Notes: generated from the letters alone by a model not told the origin. A stretch of 64,000 bases of DNA from Pseudoduganella rivuli (GCF_009674485.1 NZ_WKJJ01000005.1:310001-374000); one strand, 5' to 3'; positions 51,131 through 59,899 are shown, counted from the stretch's first letter. Numbers and translations are program-made.

Positions 51131-52357
51131 TCACAGGTTCAGGGTCATGATGCGCGGGCAATGGTCGCTGGTCTCGATCACCTGGCGGGGTTCATTGACT
51201 ACCGGGACCTTGCGCGACGTCAGCGTGGCGGTGGTTTGCAGCGCCTTCAATGCATCGCTGAGGACAATGTGGTCCAGCCCCGTGAAGCCCTTGCAGCCGG
51301 TGTCCAGGCTGGACAGCGGCACCTGGTGCAGCGTGGGCTTGCCATCTGAAATTTCCTGCCAAAGGTATTTGCTGGCCACATAGCCCAGGCCATCCTTCTT
51401 GTTCGGGCCGGCGGGGTCGCTGCCATCGGTGCGCACCTGCATGGGCGCCAGGGTTTCCGCCGCTTCCTCATCGATACGGCGGTTGAAGTCGCCCAGCAGC
51501 ACGAAGCGGGGACTCTTCGCATCCACCGCTTCGATCCAGTCTTCCAGCGCGGGCACCTGGCGGTTCAGCACGCGGCAGGCGGCATCGGCGTCGTCCAGCG
51601 TGCGCGCCGGGAACGGGCCGTTCGCTTTCAGATTGGCGCACGACGACTTCAAATGCACGTTCATGAACGTCACGGGCTGGCCGTGGATGGTCAGTTCCAG
51701 CGCCAGTCCCGGGCGCACAGTGCGGAAATTGGCCGGGTTGGCGGGATCTTCGGCCACGGCCAGTTCGGTGCGCGACGCGCACTGGCCGGGTTTTTGCGTG
51801 ACGGCCTTGTTCCACGCAAAGGCCACGGTCTGGAATGCATTGTGCGGCGCGTAGCATACGTCGAACGTGGCGGCGTGCACGCCCAGTACGTCGCGGATGA
51901 CCTGGTCCGATTTGACTTCCTGGAACGCGATCACTTGCACGCCGTCTTTTTCAATCAGGCTGGCAATGGTGGCGCGCAGGCCGGCCAGTTTTTTCTGGTA
52001 ATTGGCCAGGGTCACCGTGTCGGCCGCATTCCTGCCCTTGTAGGCGTTGCATGGCGCGATTTGCATGGCTTGCCGGGCGCCGCCCGCGAACTGGTCGATG
52101 GCCGCTTCGCAGCGCCGCGCGGTGGCAATCGCTTCGGGCGATGGCGTGGTTTCGCCCTGTTTGCGGCGCGGGCGGGTGTCGCACCATTCGACGGCCGTGC
52201 ACATGGCCAGGTGCGTGGTGAAATCGGCTTCCGTGCCGGCCCACGCCATGTTGAACGAAGCGACGCCCACCGGGACGGGCGGGGATACCTGGGCTACCGG
52301 AGTGGTGCAGCCGGCCGTGGCGGAGAGCAGGGCCAGCGCGGAGAGTCGGAATTTCAT
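51131..52357 (-). CDS. Endonuclease/exonuclease/phosphatase family lipoprotein
   Basis: A 408-residue protein with a lipoprotein signal (ALALLSATAGC, lipobox ATAGC). The EEP fold is marked by VGVASFNMAW, VIAFQEVKSD, FMNVHLKSS, RFVLLGDFNRRID and SDHCPRI, which supply the metal and catalytic residues. It is a probable envelope-bound nuclease or phosphodiesterase. The start at 52357 is chosen at the signal peptide; the longer in-frame frame adds low-complexity sequence. Confidence 0.8.
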   Translation of the reverse strand: MKFRLSALALLSATAGCTTPVAQVSPPVPVGVASFNMAWAGTEADFTTHLAMCTAVEWCDTRPRRKQGETTPSPEAIATARRCEAAIDQFAGGARQAMQIAPCNAYKGRNAADTVTLANYQKKLAGLRATIASLIEKDGVQVIAFQEVKSDQVIRDVLGVHAATFDVCYAPHNAFQTVAFAWNKAVTQKPGQCASRTELAVAEDPANPANFRTVRPGLALELTIHGQPVTFMNVHLKSSCANLKANGPFPARTLDDADAACRVLNRQVPALEDWIEAVDAKSPRFVLLGDFNRRIDEEAAETLAPMQVRTDGSDPAGPNKKDGLGYVASKYLWQEISDGKPTLHQVPLSSLDTGCKGFTGLDHIVLSDALKALQTTATLTSRKVPVVNEPRQVIETSDHCPRIMTLNL

Positions 52358-52431
52358 GGTTGAATTCAAAAGAGCGAAACAAGTGGGCGACGATATCACA
52401 GCGCTCACTTGTACGACAACATGGCTTTGTA

Positions 52432-53361
52432 TCAGCGTTGTGTCTGGGCTTTCCGGTTCAGCCGCTCCATGACGAAGTCCACGAACGCGCGCACGCGCAG
52501 CGACAAATGGCGTGCGTGCGGGTACAGCAGGATGAACGGACGCGACGTGCCGCCGTGCTGCGGCAACAGTTCCACCAGGTCGCCCCGTTGCAAATCCTGT
52601 TCGACGATGAAGCGGTATGTCTGCACCAGTCCCGCGCCCGCCCGCGCCCGCGTCGCGACGCCCAGCACGTCTTCCGTGCAACCGAGGCCGCCCGTGGTGG
52701 CGATGTCGACCTGTTCGCCGTTGCGCATGAAGGGCCACGGGATGTGCTTGCCCGTGCTGGGCAGTTCGAACTGGATGCATTCGTGGCGCGCCAGGTCGTC
52801 CAGCGATGTTGGGCGGCCGGCCCGTTTCAGGTAAGCGGGGGAGGCCACCAGCACCAGTTCCGCGTCTTCCAGCTTGCGCGCCACCAGGCTGGAATCCTGC
52901 GGCATGCGGCCCCGGATCGCCAGGTCGTAGCCTTCATCGGCGAAATCGATGTTGCGGTTGCTGATGTGGACGTCGACCGTCACTTCGGGAAACAGCGCGC
53001 GGAATTCGCCCAGCATCGGCAACAGGCGGTAATGCGCATACGGCGTGGGGGCGCTGATGCGCAAGGGGCCGGCCGGCATGGCCTGGCTGCCCGTGACTTG
53101 CCGTTCCGCTTCGGCCAGTTGCGACAGCGCTTGCCGGCACTGTTCGAAATACAGCCTGCCGCTGTCGGTCAGGCGGATTTGCCGCGTGGTGCGCACGAAC
53201 AGGCGCACGCCCAGCCGCTGTTCCAGCCGCGCCACCGAGCGGCTGACGGCGGCCGGCGTCACGCTGGCGGCGACAGCGGCGGCAGTAAAACCACCCAGTT
53301 CCGCCGCCAGGCAGAACAACTCGATGCTGCCCAATAGTACGTCGTCGAACTGGCGTTGCAT
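52432..53361 (-). CDS. LysR-family transcriptional regulator
   Basis: A 309-residue LysR regulator. The N-terminal winged helix-turn-helix reads LFCLAAELGGFTAAAVAASV, then TPAAVSRSVARLEQRLGVRLF. The substrate-binding domain follows from about residue 95 (GPLRISAPTPYAHYRLLPML). It belongs to the CrgA/AaeR-like branch. It is divergent from an SDR and a tautomerase gene, which it probably controls through the inverted repeat at 53379-53404. Confidence 0.85.
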   Translation of the reverse strand: MQRQFDDVLLGSIELFCLAAELGGFTAAAVAASVTPAAVSRSVARLEQRLGVRLFVRTTRQIRLTDSGRLYFEQCRQALSQLAEAERQVTGSQAMPAGPLRISAPTPYAHYRLLPMLGEFRALFPEVTVDVHISNRNIDFADEGYDLAIRGRMPQDSSLVARKLEDAELVLVASPAYLKRAGRPTSLDDLARHECIQFELPSTGKHIPWPFMRNGEQVDIATTGGLGCTEDVLGVATRARAGAGLVQTYRFIVEQDLQRGDLVELLPQHGGTSRPFILLYPHARHLSLRVRAFVDFVMERLNRKAQTQR

Positions 53362-53378
53362 GGGCTCTCCTTGCCGGT

Positions 53379-53404
53379 TAATTGATTACATCATGTATCA
53401 ATTA
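53379..53404. promoter_or_regulatory. Inverted repeat, probable LysR operator
   Basis: TAATTGAT-N10-ATCAATTA, two exact 8-bp arms in an AT-rich stretch between the LysR gene and the divergent SDR. The spacer contains its own small palindrome ACAT-C-ATGT. Position and symmetry fit a LysR recognition site. Confidence 0.6.
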
Positions 53405-53503
53405 TCTTGTTATGACGGCTGTTTATCAACTCCAAGCGCATAGATATAGTGGCTTCCATGGCGGCGCAACGGCCGCCCTCACTGAAACTCACTGGAGAAA
53501 ACA

Positions 53504-54247
53504 ATGAATGCGAACCCTAAAACCGTGATCGTCACCGGCGCCTCGAGCGGCATCGGCTTTGCCATTGCCAAGGCTTACCTGGAGCGCGGCGACAACGTGG
53601 TGGGCAATGCCCGCACCATGGAGCGCTTGCAGGCGGCGGCCGACAAGCTGGGCCATCCGGCCCGCTTCGTGCCGGTGGCCGGCGACATCGCCCAGCCGGC
53701 CACCGCGCAGGCATTGCTGGAGCGCGCGGTCCAGGCGTTCGGCAAGGTCGATATCCTGATCAACAATGCGGGCATTTTCCTGGCCAAGCCGATCGCCGAT
53801 TACACGGAAGACGACGTGGAAGCCATGGTCGGCACCAACCTGAAGGGCGTGTTCTATCCATCGCAGGCGGTGGCCGCGCACATGGCGGCGAACAAGTCCG
53901 GCCATATCGTCAACATCACGGCCAGCATCGCCATGCAGCCGACCGCGAAAGTACCGGCGCTGTTGCCGGTGCTGATCAAGGGCGGCCTGAATCACGCGAC
54001 GCGCGCGCTGGCGCTGGAACTGGCGCCGTCCAACGTGAAGGTCAACGCGGTGGCGCCGGGCATTATCGAAACGCCGATGCACGGCAAGGATGAGGGGACA
54101 CGCAACTTCCTCAAGGGCCTGAACCCGTCACACACGATCGGCAGCACGCAAGACGTGGTGGACGCCGTGCTGTACCTGACGGATTCGAACTTCACCAGCG
54201 GCGCCGTGCTGAACGTGGACGACGGCGCGGCCAGCGGCACCTGGTAA
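53504..54247 (+). CDS. Short-chain dehydrogenase/reductase
   Basis: A 247-residue classical SDR with TGASSGIGFAIAKAYL, NNAGIFLAKP and the C-terminal NFTSGAVLNVDDGAASGTW. The position where the catalytic Tyr-x3-Lys is normally found reads PALLPVLIKGGLNHATR: the Lys is present but the Tyr appears replaced by Leu, so activity may be altered. It is divergent from the LysR gene and followed 9-24 bases later by a tautomerase. It carries no steroid-regulon dyad. Confidence 0.72.
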   Translation: MNANPKTVIVTGASSGIGFAIAKAYLERGDNVVGNARTMERLQAAADKLGHPARFVPVAGDIAQPATAQALLERAVQAFGKVDILINNAGIFLAKPIADYTEDDVEAMVGTNLKGVFYPSQAVAAHMAANKSGHIVNITASIAMQPTAKVPALLPVLIKGGLNHATRALALELAPSNVKVNAVAPGIIETPMHGKDEGTRNFLKGLNPSHTIGSTQDVVDAVLYLTDSNFTSGAVLNVDDGAASGTW

Positions 54248-54271
54248 CCCATCACATTGAGGAGAATGGCC

Positions 54272-54493
54272 ATGCCATACGTGAATATCCGGGTCACCAA
54301 CGAAGGCGTCAGCCAAGCGCAAAAGCTGGAACTGATCGAGGGCGTTACCGACTTGCTGCAACGCGTGCTGAATAAAAATCCCGCCACCACGTTCGTCATC
54401 ATCGATGAAGTGGAAATGGATAACTGGGGCGTGAACCGGCAAAACGTGACGACGTTGCGCCAGCGGGAAGCCGCCGCCCGCGACGCAACGTAA
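54272..54493 (+). CDS. 4-oxalocrotonate tautomerase-like protein
   Basis: A 73-residue tautomerase. Translation from ATG 54272 gives MPYVNIRVTNEG; removing Met exposes the catalytic Pro1 of the 4-OT family. Upstream in-frame ATGs (54257, 54266) would block Pro1, so 54272 is preferred, with GAGGAG upstream. The C-terminal half (FVIIDEVEMDNWGVN) matches the family. It likely works with the adjacent SDR under the LysR regulator. Confidence 0.78.
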   Translation: MPYVNIRVTNEGVSQAQKLELIEGVTDLLQRVLNKNPATTFVIIDEVEMDNWGVNRQNVTTLRQREAAARDAT

Positions 54494-54506
54494 TTAAGTC
54501 AGCTTT

Positions 54507-55493
54507 TTAGTCGAGCAGCACCACGCGGTCGCCAGGCCCCGCCTGGCAACCTTCCGCGATGGGTTCCCAGCCATGGCGCACGACGATTTGCCGTTCGTTG
54601 TGGCATATTTCCACCCGGTCGCTGCCGGGCACCCGTTGCCGCATCAGGGTTTCCAGCGACGCGGGCAGGCTGACGCGCAATTGCAGCGCGTCGCGGTCTT
54701 CGCGCGGGTGGTCATCGACGTGCAGCAGGGGCACGAACGTGGGGAGCCACATCAGCAGGCGCGAGCCGACCGGCACCGGTTCCGGCGCATAGCGGTTCTC
54801 GCGCAGCCAGTCCTGGGCGCGGGCGCGCAAATCGGGGCCGTCCGGCAGGCCGGACCAGGCCACGGCCAGCATTTCCGCCACCCATTGATTGCAATTCTGG
54901 TATTGTAGGCTGTAGGCGTACGCATTGGCGCTGTATTGTTCCGCCACCAGGTTCAGCACGCGGGGACGGTCCATCAACGCGGGGCGCAACGCATCGGCCG
55001 CCGCCAGCGGCAGGCGCAGCGCCGAGATATAGCCGAGCGCCGGGTTGTCCGTGCCCATCGTGAAGCCCGCCACGCCCTGGTCGAAGATGCGGGGCTTGCC
55101 TTCGTCGCACGCGTAATACAACTGGCGCGCCGACCACGTGCCGGACGTGGCGCGCCAGGCCAGCGCCGCGTGCGAATAGCGGATGCCGAAGCGGGACAGG
55201 TCCAGGCCGGACCGGCTGATCAGCGCGATATCGCTGTCGCCGGCGGATAATTCCTGCCGCACGATGGCGGCAAAGCGCAGCAAACGGCTTTCTTCGGCCA
55301 CCGTCAGCGACGGGTCCTTGTCGCAAAAGCGGGGCAGGCCGGCATTGGCGGAACTGGCAAAATTCGGCATCGCCTGGGCGGTGCCGGCCAGCAGGCTGGA
55401 GATCAGCCCGGCAGCCAGCACGGCGCCCGGCAACGCCGTCACAACCTTGTTCCCGCCAAAGCAGCGCGCCGCGCTGCGCCGCAATGCGGTCAC
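54507..55493 (-). CDS. DUF2145-family exported protein
   Basis: A 328-residue protein. An N-terminal hydrophobic signal (VLAAGLISSLLAGTAQA) is followed by a domain with RFAAIVRQEL, ALISRSGLDLSRFGIRYSHA, RQLYYACDEGKPRIFDQG and YQNCNQWVAE, matching DUF2145. The Cys and His positions recall papain-like peptidase/amidase folds, but the function of the family is not established. It overlaps the upstream gene by 4 bases. Confidence 0.75.
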   Translation of the reverse strand: MTALRRSAARCFGGNKVVTALPGAVLAAGLISSLLAGTAQAMPNFASSANAGLPRFCDKDPSLTVAEESRLLRFAAIVRQELSAGDSDIALISRSGLDLSRFGIRYSHAALAWRATSGTWSARQLYYACDEGKPRIFDQGVAGFTMGTDNPALGYISALRLPLAAADALRPALMDRPRVLNLVAEQYSANAYAYSLQYQNCNQWVAEMLAVAWSGLPDGPDLRARAQDWLRENRYAPEPVPVGSRLLMWLPTFVPLLHVDDHPREDRDALQLRVSLPASLETLMRQRVPGSDRVEICHNERQIVVRHGWEPIAEGCQAGPGDRVVLLD

Positions 55494-55939
55494 AGCGTCA
55501 CTTTACGGGATGCCAGTTCGCCATACACTTCGTCGGCAATCGCCAGGAAGAATGCTTCGCGCGTATCGGCGCGGGCGAATTCCACGCCGAACTCCAGGTT
55601 TTTCGCATACACGGCGTCGCCCTTGGCCAACTGCGCCTGGTTCAGGGTTTTTTCCGGCAGGGTCAGGACAAAGCTGCCGTTATCCGCTTGCAGGGTCACG
55701 CGGGTCATGCCTTTGCGGTCGGGCGCCTGGGCGATATCGATGACGTGGTAGGCGCCGTCGGCCACCTTGTTCTTGCCGCCGGACGAGGAATTGCTGGAAG
55801 CGCCGATCGAATCGGATACGCTGCCGCTGGAGGCGGAACCTGCGCTAGAGGCGGACGACGTGCTGTCGGCGCTGGCGTTGAAGGCGAAGGCCAGCGCGCC
55901 GGCGGCGCACAACAGGCGCAGGGAAGAAAGTTTGGTCAT
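55490..55939 (-). CDS. Exported Ser-rich protein of unknown function
   Basis: A 149-residue protein with a signal peptide (LRLLCAAGALAFAFNASA), then a low-complexity Ser/Gly/Ala segment (about residues 25-55) and a compact C-terminal domain (VADGAYHVIDIAQAP, VLTLPEKTLNQAQL). No family is assigned with confidence. It is the first gene of a pair with the DUF2145 gene. ATG 55939 follows AAGGAA; 55957 is an alternative. Confidence 0.65.
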   Translation of the reverse strand: MTKLSSLRLLCAAGALAFAFNASADSTSSASSAGSASSGSVSDSIGASSNSSSGGKNKVADGAYHVIDIAQAPDRKGMTRVTLQADNGSFVLTLPEKTLNQAQLAKGDAVYAKNLEFGVEFARADTREAFFLAIADEVYGELASRKVTL

Positions 55940-56012
55940 GTCGGTTTCCTTAATCAACTAATGATGAGCCTGATCATATCCTATGGCGGCAAAGTATTGT
56001 ATGCCTGCAATT

Positions 56013-56030
56013 CTTGCCGTGGTGGGCAAG
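56013..56030. promoter_or_regulatory. Inverted repeat CTTGCC-N6-GGCAAG
   Basis: Two exact 6-bp arms in the 233-base gap between the divergent Ser-rich protein and MFS genes. It may be an operator for either gene or a hairpin in a leader. Confidence 0.35.
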
Positions 56031-56040
56031 CCGCATTCTC

Positions 56041-56057
56041 CATACCCGGCGGGTATG
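56041..56057. promoter_or_regulatory. Inverted repeat CATACCC-GGC-GGGTATG
   Basis: Exact 7-bp arms around a 3-base spacer, 115 bases before the MFS start and 11 bases past the previous repeat. It could be a regulator site or a small hairpin. No regulator gene is adjacent. Confidence 0.4.
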
Positions 56058-56172
56058 AAATCCCTACCAAATCAGTGTTGGACTGGGTGACTCGAGGTAT
56101 CTATTCTGCAAATGCCTTGCAAGCACCCGTACAACATCAAGCAATACGAAAACATCAAGGGAGACACCTGCC

Positions 56173-57525
56173 ATGCGCAGTATCGACGTACACAAACTTT
56201 CCGATGGCGCGGCGTTTGGCCGCTTCCATGCCGGCGTCCTGTTCTGGTGCGCCATCATCATCATTTGCGACGGCTACGACCTGGCTGTCGCCGGCATTGC
56301 GCTGCCGTCCATCATGAAGGAAATGGGCGTCACGCCCCAGAGCGCCGGTTTCATGGTCAGTTCCGCGCTGTTCGGCATGATGTTCGGCGCGATTTTCCTC
56401 GGCACCATCGCCGATAAAATCGGCCGCCGGAAGGCCATCGCCATCTGTGTCGCGCTGTTTTCCATCTTTACCGCCGCGGCGGGCATGACCAGCGATCCCG
56501 TGATGTTTAGCGTGATGCGCTTCCTGGCGGGCCTGGGCATCGGCGGCGTGATGCCGAACGTGGTGGCGCAAATGACGGAATATTCGCCCAAGAAAATCCG
56601 CGCCACCATGGTGACCCTGATGTTTTCCGGTTATGCGGTGGGCGGCATGCTGGCCGCGCTGCTGGGCAAGGGCATGCTGGAAGCGTATGGCTGGTCGTCC
56701 GTGTTCCTGGCCGCCGGTGTGCCAGTCCTGCTGATTCCCTTTATTTTGAAATCCATGCCGGAATCGATGCCATTCCTGATCCGCGCGGGCCGCTTCGACG
56801 AGTTAAAAGCCATCGTGGCCCGCATGGAGCCGTCGTATGCGGCCGGCGCCCAGGACCGATTTGTCGTGCCGTCGCCGGACCGCGTGGCCGGCGCCACCAT
56901 CGGCAAACTGTTCCAGGATGGACGCGGTTTTTCCACCGTGATGTTCTGGGTCGCCTTTTTCATGTGCCTGTTCATGGTGTATGCGCTCAGTTCGTGGCTG
57001 GCCAAGCTGATGGCCGGCGCCGGTTACAGCCTGGGTTCCGCATTGACGTTCGTGCTGGTGCTGAACTTCGGCGCGATGATCGGCGCCGTGGGCGGCGGCT
57101 GGCTGGCGGACCGCTTCCACATCAAATATGTGCTGGTCGGAATGTATGCGCTCGCGGCCGTGTCGATCACCTTGCTGGGCTTTAAGGTGCCGACGCCGGT
57201 GTTGTTCGTGCTGGTTGGTTTCGCCGGCGCATCGACGATCGGTACGCAAATCGTCACCTATGCCTATGCGGGCCAGTTCTACCCGATGGCGATCCGCGCC
57301 ACGGGCATCGGCTGGGCGTCCGGCGTGGGCCGCAGCGGCGCCATCCTCGCGCCCATCGTGATCGGCACCCTGGTGGGCATGGCGCTGCCGCTGGAACAGA
57401 ACTTCATGGCGATGGCCATCCCCGCTGTCATTGCCACGGTGGCGGTGTCCATGATCCGCCACGGCCGCTCGGCATCGCTGGCCGCGTTGGCGCCAGTCCA
57501 CGCCGACGCGGCCGAAGCCGTGTAA
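56173..57525 (+). CDS. MFS transporter, aromatic acid:H+ symporter (AAHS) family
   Basis: A 450-residue transporter with 12 predicted spans. The first span carries the AAHS-type CDGYDLAVAGIALP, and the loop between spans 2 and 3 has GTIADKIGRRKA, the major facilitator signature; the repeat in the second half reads GGGWLADRFHIK. The family imports aromatic acids such as benzoate or 4-hydroxybenzoate; a steroid-related acid is possible but not shown. The porin gene follows 34 bases after the stop and may share the transcript. Confidence 0.82.
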   Translation: MRSIDVHKLSDGAAFGRFHAGVLFWCAIIIICDGYDLAVAGIALPSIMKEMGVTPQSAGFMVSSALFGMMFGAIFLGTIADKIGRRKAIAICVALFSIFTAAAGMTSDPVMFSVMRFLAGLGIGGVMPNVVAQMTEYSPKKIRATMVTLMFSGYAVGGMLAALLGKGMLEAYGWSSVFLAAGVPVLLIPFILKSMPESMPFLIRAGRFDELKAIVARMEPSYAAGAQDRFVVPSPDRVAGATIGKLFQDGRGFSTVMFWVAFFMCLFMVYALSSWLAKLMAGAGYSLGSALTFVLVLNFGAMIGAVGGGWLADRFHIKYVLVGMYALAAVSITLLGFKVPTPVLFVLVGFAGASTIGTQIVTYAYAGQFYPMAIRATGIGWASGVGRSGAILAPIVIGTLVGMALPLEQNFMAMAIPAVIATVAVSMIRHGRSASLAALAPVHADAAEAV

Positions 57526-57559
57526 TTCCCCACTCTACTTAAAACAACCCGGAGACAAT

Positions 57560-58669
57560 ATGAAACAGACAGTATCGGGCGCCGTCGCGGCGGCCCTGGG
57601 CGCGTGCGCCCTGACCATGGCAGGCGCGGCGTTCGCCCAAAGCAATGTGGCCATTTACGGCATCCTGGACAGCGGCATCGTCTACACCAACCACGCCAAC
57701 GCGGCGGGCGACTCGGTGCTGAAAGTGCCGGGACTGACGGGCAGCGTGCCGTCCCGCATCGGCTTCCGTGGCACGGAAGACCTGGGCAACGGCCTGCAAG
57801 CCGTGTTCGTGCTGGAAAACGGCGTGTCGGTCGATACCGGCACCGTGGGGCAGGGCGGGCGCCTGTTCGGCCGCCAGGCGTATGTCGGCCTGAAAAACGC
57901 GTATGGGACGCTGATGCTGGGCCGCCAAGTCAACATGACCTTCCTCGCCGCCGTGAAATCCGACGTGCTGGGACCGAATTTGTTCTCGATGTCGAGCATC
58001 GACCTGTATATCCCGAACGCCCGCAGCGACAACGCCATCGGTTACCTCGGCACGTTCAACGACTTCACGGTGGGCGCGACGTACAGCGTGGGCCGCGACA
58101 CTTCCACGGCGGGCGGTCCGGCCGGCACCGCCTGTGCCGGCGAAGTGGCGGGCAATAGCAAGGCGTGCCGCCAGGCCACGGCTTTGCTGGGCTATGACAA
58201 CAAGGCATATGGCGTCACCGCGTCCTACGACATCATGTATGGCAACGCGGGCGCGGCGGCGGGCCTGACCACCAGTGACAGTTACGACCGCCGCGCCACG
58301 TTGAACGGTTATGCGATGGCGGGCCCGCTGCGCGTGGGGGCGGGCCTGATGGCGCGCAAGAAGGTCGCGGCCACCCGCGCCAGCGACCTGGAATCGAACT
58401 TGTGGTACATCGGCGCCAGCTATCCGTTGACACCGATGCTGCAACTCGATGGCCAGGTGGCGCGCCATGACGTGAAAGACAGCGGCAACGATTCCACGTT
58501 GTCCGTGCTGCGCCTGACGTACAGCCTGTCGAAACGCACGGCCGTGTACAGTTCCATCGGCCATATGCGCAACAATGGTATTGCGGCGATTGCGCTGGAC
58601 GCGGGCGGCACGGTGGGTGTGGGCCAGAACCAGTCCGGCTTATCGGCGGGAGTGCGCCATGCGTTTTAA
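57560..58669 (+). CDS. Gram-negative porin
   Basis: A 369-residue outer-membrane porin. The signal peptide ends ALTMAGAAFA-QSN, followed by VAIYGILDSGIVYTNHA, SRIGFRGTEDLGNGLQAVF, and a final GLSAGVRHAF with the terminal Phe needed for barrel insertion. This is the trimeric 16-strand general porin type common in Betaproteobacteria. It follows the MFS gene, so the pair may form an outer/inner membrane uptake route. It overlaps the Cache-domain gene by 11 bases. Confidence 0.88.
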   Translation: MKQTVSGAVAAALGACALTMAGAAFAQSNVAIYGILDSGIVYTNHANAAGDSVLKVPGLTGSVPSRIGFRGTEDLGNGLQAVFVLENGVSVDTGTVGQGGRLFGRQAYVGLKNAYGTLMLGRQVNMTFLAAVKSDVLGPNLFSMSSIDLYIPNARSDNAIGYLGTFNDFTVGATYSVGRDTSTAGGPAGTACAGEVAGNSKACRQATALLGYDNKAYGVTASYDIMYGNAGAAAGLTTSDSYDRRATLNGYAMAGPLRVGAGLMARKKVAATRASDLESNLWYIGASYPLTPMLQLDGQVARHDVKDSGNDSTLSVLRLTYSLSKRTAVYSSIGHMRNNGIAAIALDAGGTVGVGQNQSGLSAGVRHAF

Positions 58670-59120
58670 ATTCATGGCGGTGGCTGCGCTGATGGCCTGT
58701 TCCGGAGCGGCGCTTGCCCAGGGCGCCGGCCGTGCCAGCGCCGATGAAGCGGTGGCGCTGGTGAAAAAAGCCGTGGCGCATGCCCGCGGCAAGGGCGTGG
58801 AACAGGCGTGCCGCGATTTCGCCGATCCGCAGGGCGGCTTTATCCAGGGCGAGCTGTATGTGTTCGTACAGGATATGAACGCAAGAATGGTGTGCCATGG
58901 CGCCAATAAACGCATGAACGGCAAGAACTTGTCGCAACTGAAGGATGCCAACGGCAAGTTCTTTTCGCGCGATATGGCGGCGCTGGCCAAGTCCAGGGGA
59001 TCGGGCTGGGTCGATTACCAGTGGATCAATCCCGCCACGCAGGCGCTGGAGCCGAAAACGTCGTACATCGAAAAAATCGATGACGGGACGTGGCTGGGCG
59101 TGGGCATCTACCGCAAATAG
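58659..59120 (+). CDS. Exported Cache-domain protein
   Basis: A 153-residue protein with a signal peptide (MAVAALMACSGAALA) and a single Cache domain. Core features are ADEAVALVKKAVAHARGKG, GELYVFVQDMNARMVCHGAN and GSGWVDYQWINPATQALEPK, then YIEKIDDGTWLGVGIYRK. The domain resembles the sensory part of chemoreceptors, but no signalling domain is attached, so it is probably a free periplasmic ligand-binding protein. The start overlaps the porin end, suggesting coupled expression. Confidence 0.75.
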   Translation: MRFKFMAVAALMACSGAALAQGAGRASADEAVALVKKAVAHARGKGVEQACRDFADPQGGFIQGELYVFVQDMNARMVCHGANKRMNGKNLSQLKDANGKFFSRDMAALAKSRGSGWVDYQWINPATQALEPKTSYIEKIDDGTWLGVGIYRK

Positions 59121-59159
59121 ACGATGCCCCGCCGGGCGCAAACACGCTACAATCCGCGG

Positions 59160-59184
59160 CGCCCCGGACCTGGAATCCGGGGCG
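59160..59184. other. GC-rich hairpin
   Basis: Exact 9-bp arms CGCCCCGGA and TCCGGGGCG with a 7-base loop, 26 bases before the pentapeptide-repeat gene. There is no T-run, so a simple terminator is unlikely; it may sit in the leader of that gene. TACAAT at about 59149 could be its -10 element. Confidence 0.4.
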
Positions 59185-59209
59185 TCCGCAGATAAAGGAT
59201 ACCCGGCCA

Positions 59210-59899
59210 ATGGACAGCCTCAGCGAAATTTCCACTCTTTCCGGCGCTGCGCTGAACCGCGACGGCATGGCCGCCGCCCTGGCGCGCGGCGTGCGCACAT
59301 TCGACGGTTGCGCGCTGGACGATGCCGACCTGTCGCGGCTCGACCTGCAGGATTGCACCTTCGTCCGCTGCACGTTCGGCGGCGCCGTGCTGTATGCGTG
59401 CAAGCTGGCGCGCACGGTCTGGCTGCGCTGCCGGGCCGGCGGCGCGGATTTCGAAGCGGCCGACGCCGTCGATGCGCAATTCGACAGTTGCGACTTGAAT
59501 AACACCAAGTGGCGCCGCGCGCGGCTGGCGTCGGTGCGTTATGCCAATTGCAAGCTGACCGGCGCCTCGCTGGAGGAAACGTCGCACCTGGGCGCCGCGT
59601 TCGAGGAATCGCTGCTGGTGGGCGCGGATTTACGGGGTTTTTCCTTCAAATCCGCCACGCTGAAACAGCTGGATTTTTCCGACGCTTACCTGGCTGGTTG
59701 CGATTTCCGCGAAGCGGTCTTTGACGGCGGCAGCCTGCGCAACGCAGTGCTGAAACAGGCGAAATTCACCGGCGCGGACTTGCGCAGCGTGAACCTGGAA
59801 GGGGTCAAATTGAGTGAAGCGGGCCTGTTCAAGGGCGCCGTGATTTCGCACAGCCAGGCGGCGGCCTTCCTCGGCGAACTGGGACTGATCGTCGCATAG
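59210..59899 (+). CDS. Pentapeptide-repeat protein
   Basis: A 229-residue protein built of A(D/N)LxX-type pentapeptide repeats: ALDDADLSRLDLQDCTFVRC, ADFEAADAVDAQFDSCDLNN, GADLRGFSFKSATLKQLDFS, GADLRSVNLEGVKLSEAGLF. These fold as a right-handed quadrilateral helix. Length and density are like Qnr/McbG proteins that protect DNA gyrase, but many family members have other or unknown roles. There is no signal peptide, so it is cytosolic. AAAGGA precedes the start. Confidence 0.8.
   Translation: MDSLSEISTLSGAALNRDGMAAALARGVRTFDGCALDDADLSRLDLQDCTFVRCTFGGAVLYACKLARTVWLRCRAGGADFEAADAVDAQFDSCDLNNTKWRRARLASVRYANCKLTGASLEETSHLGAAFEESLLVGADLRGFSFKSATLKQLDFSDAYLAGCDFREAVFDGGSLRNAVLKQAKFTGADLRSVNLEGVKLSEAGLFKGAVISHSQAAAFLGELGLIVA

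Noticed and set aside
59160..59184. Hairpin considered as an intrinsic terminator after the Cache gene
   Set aside because: No T-run follows, and it lies only 26 bases before the next start.
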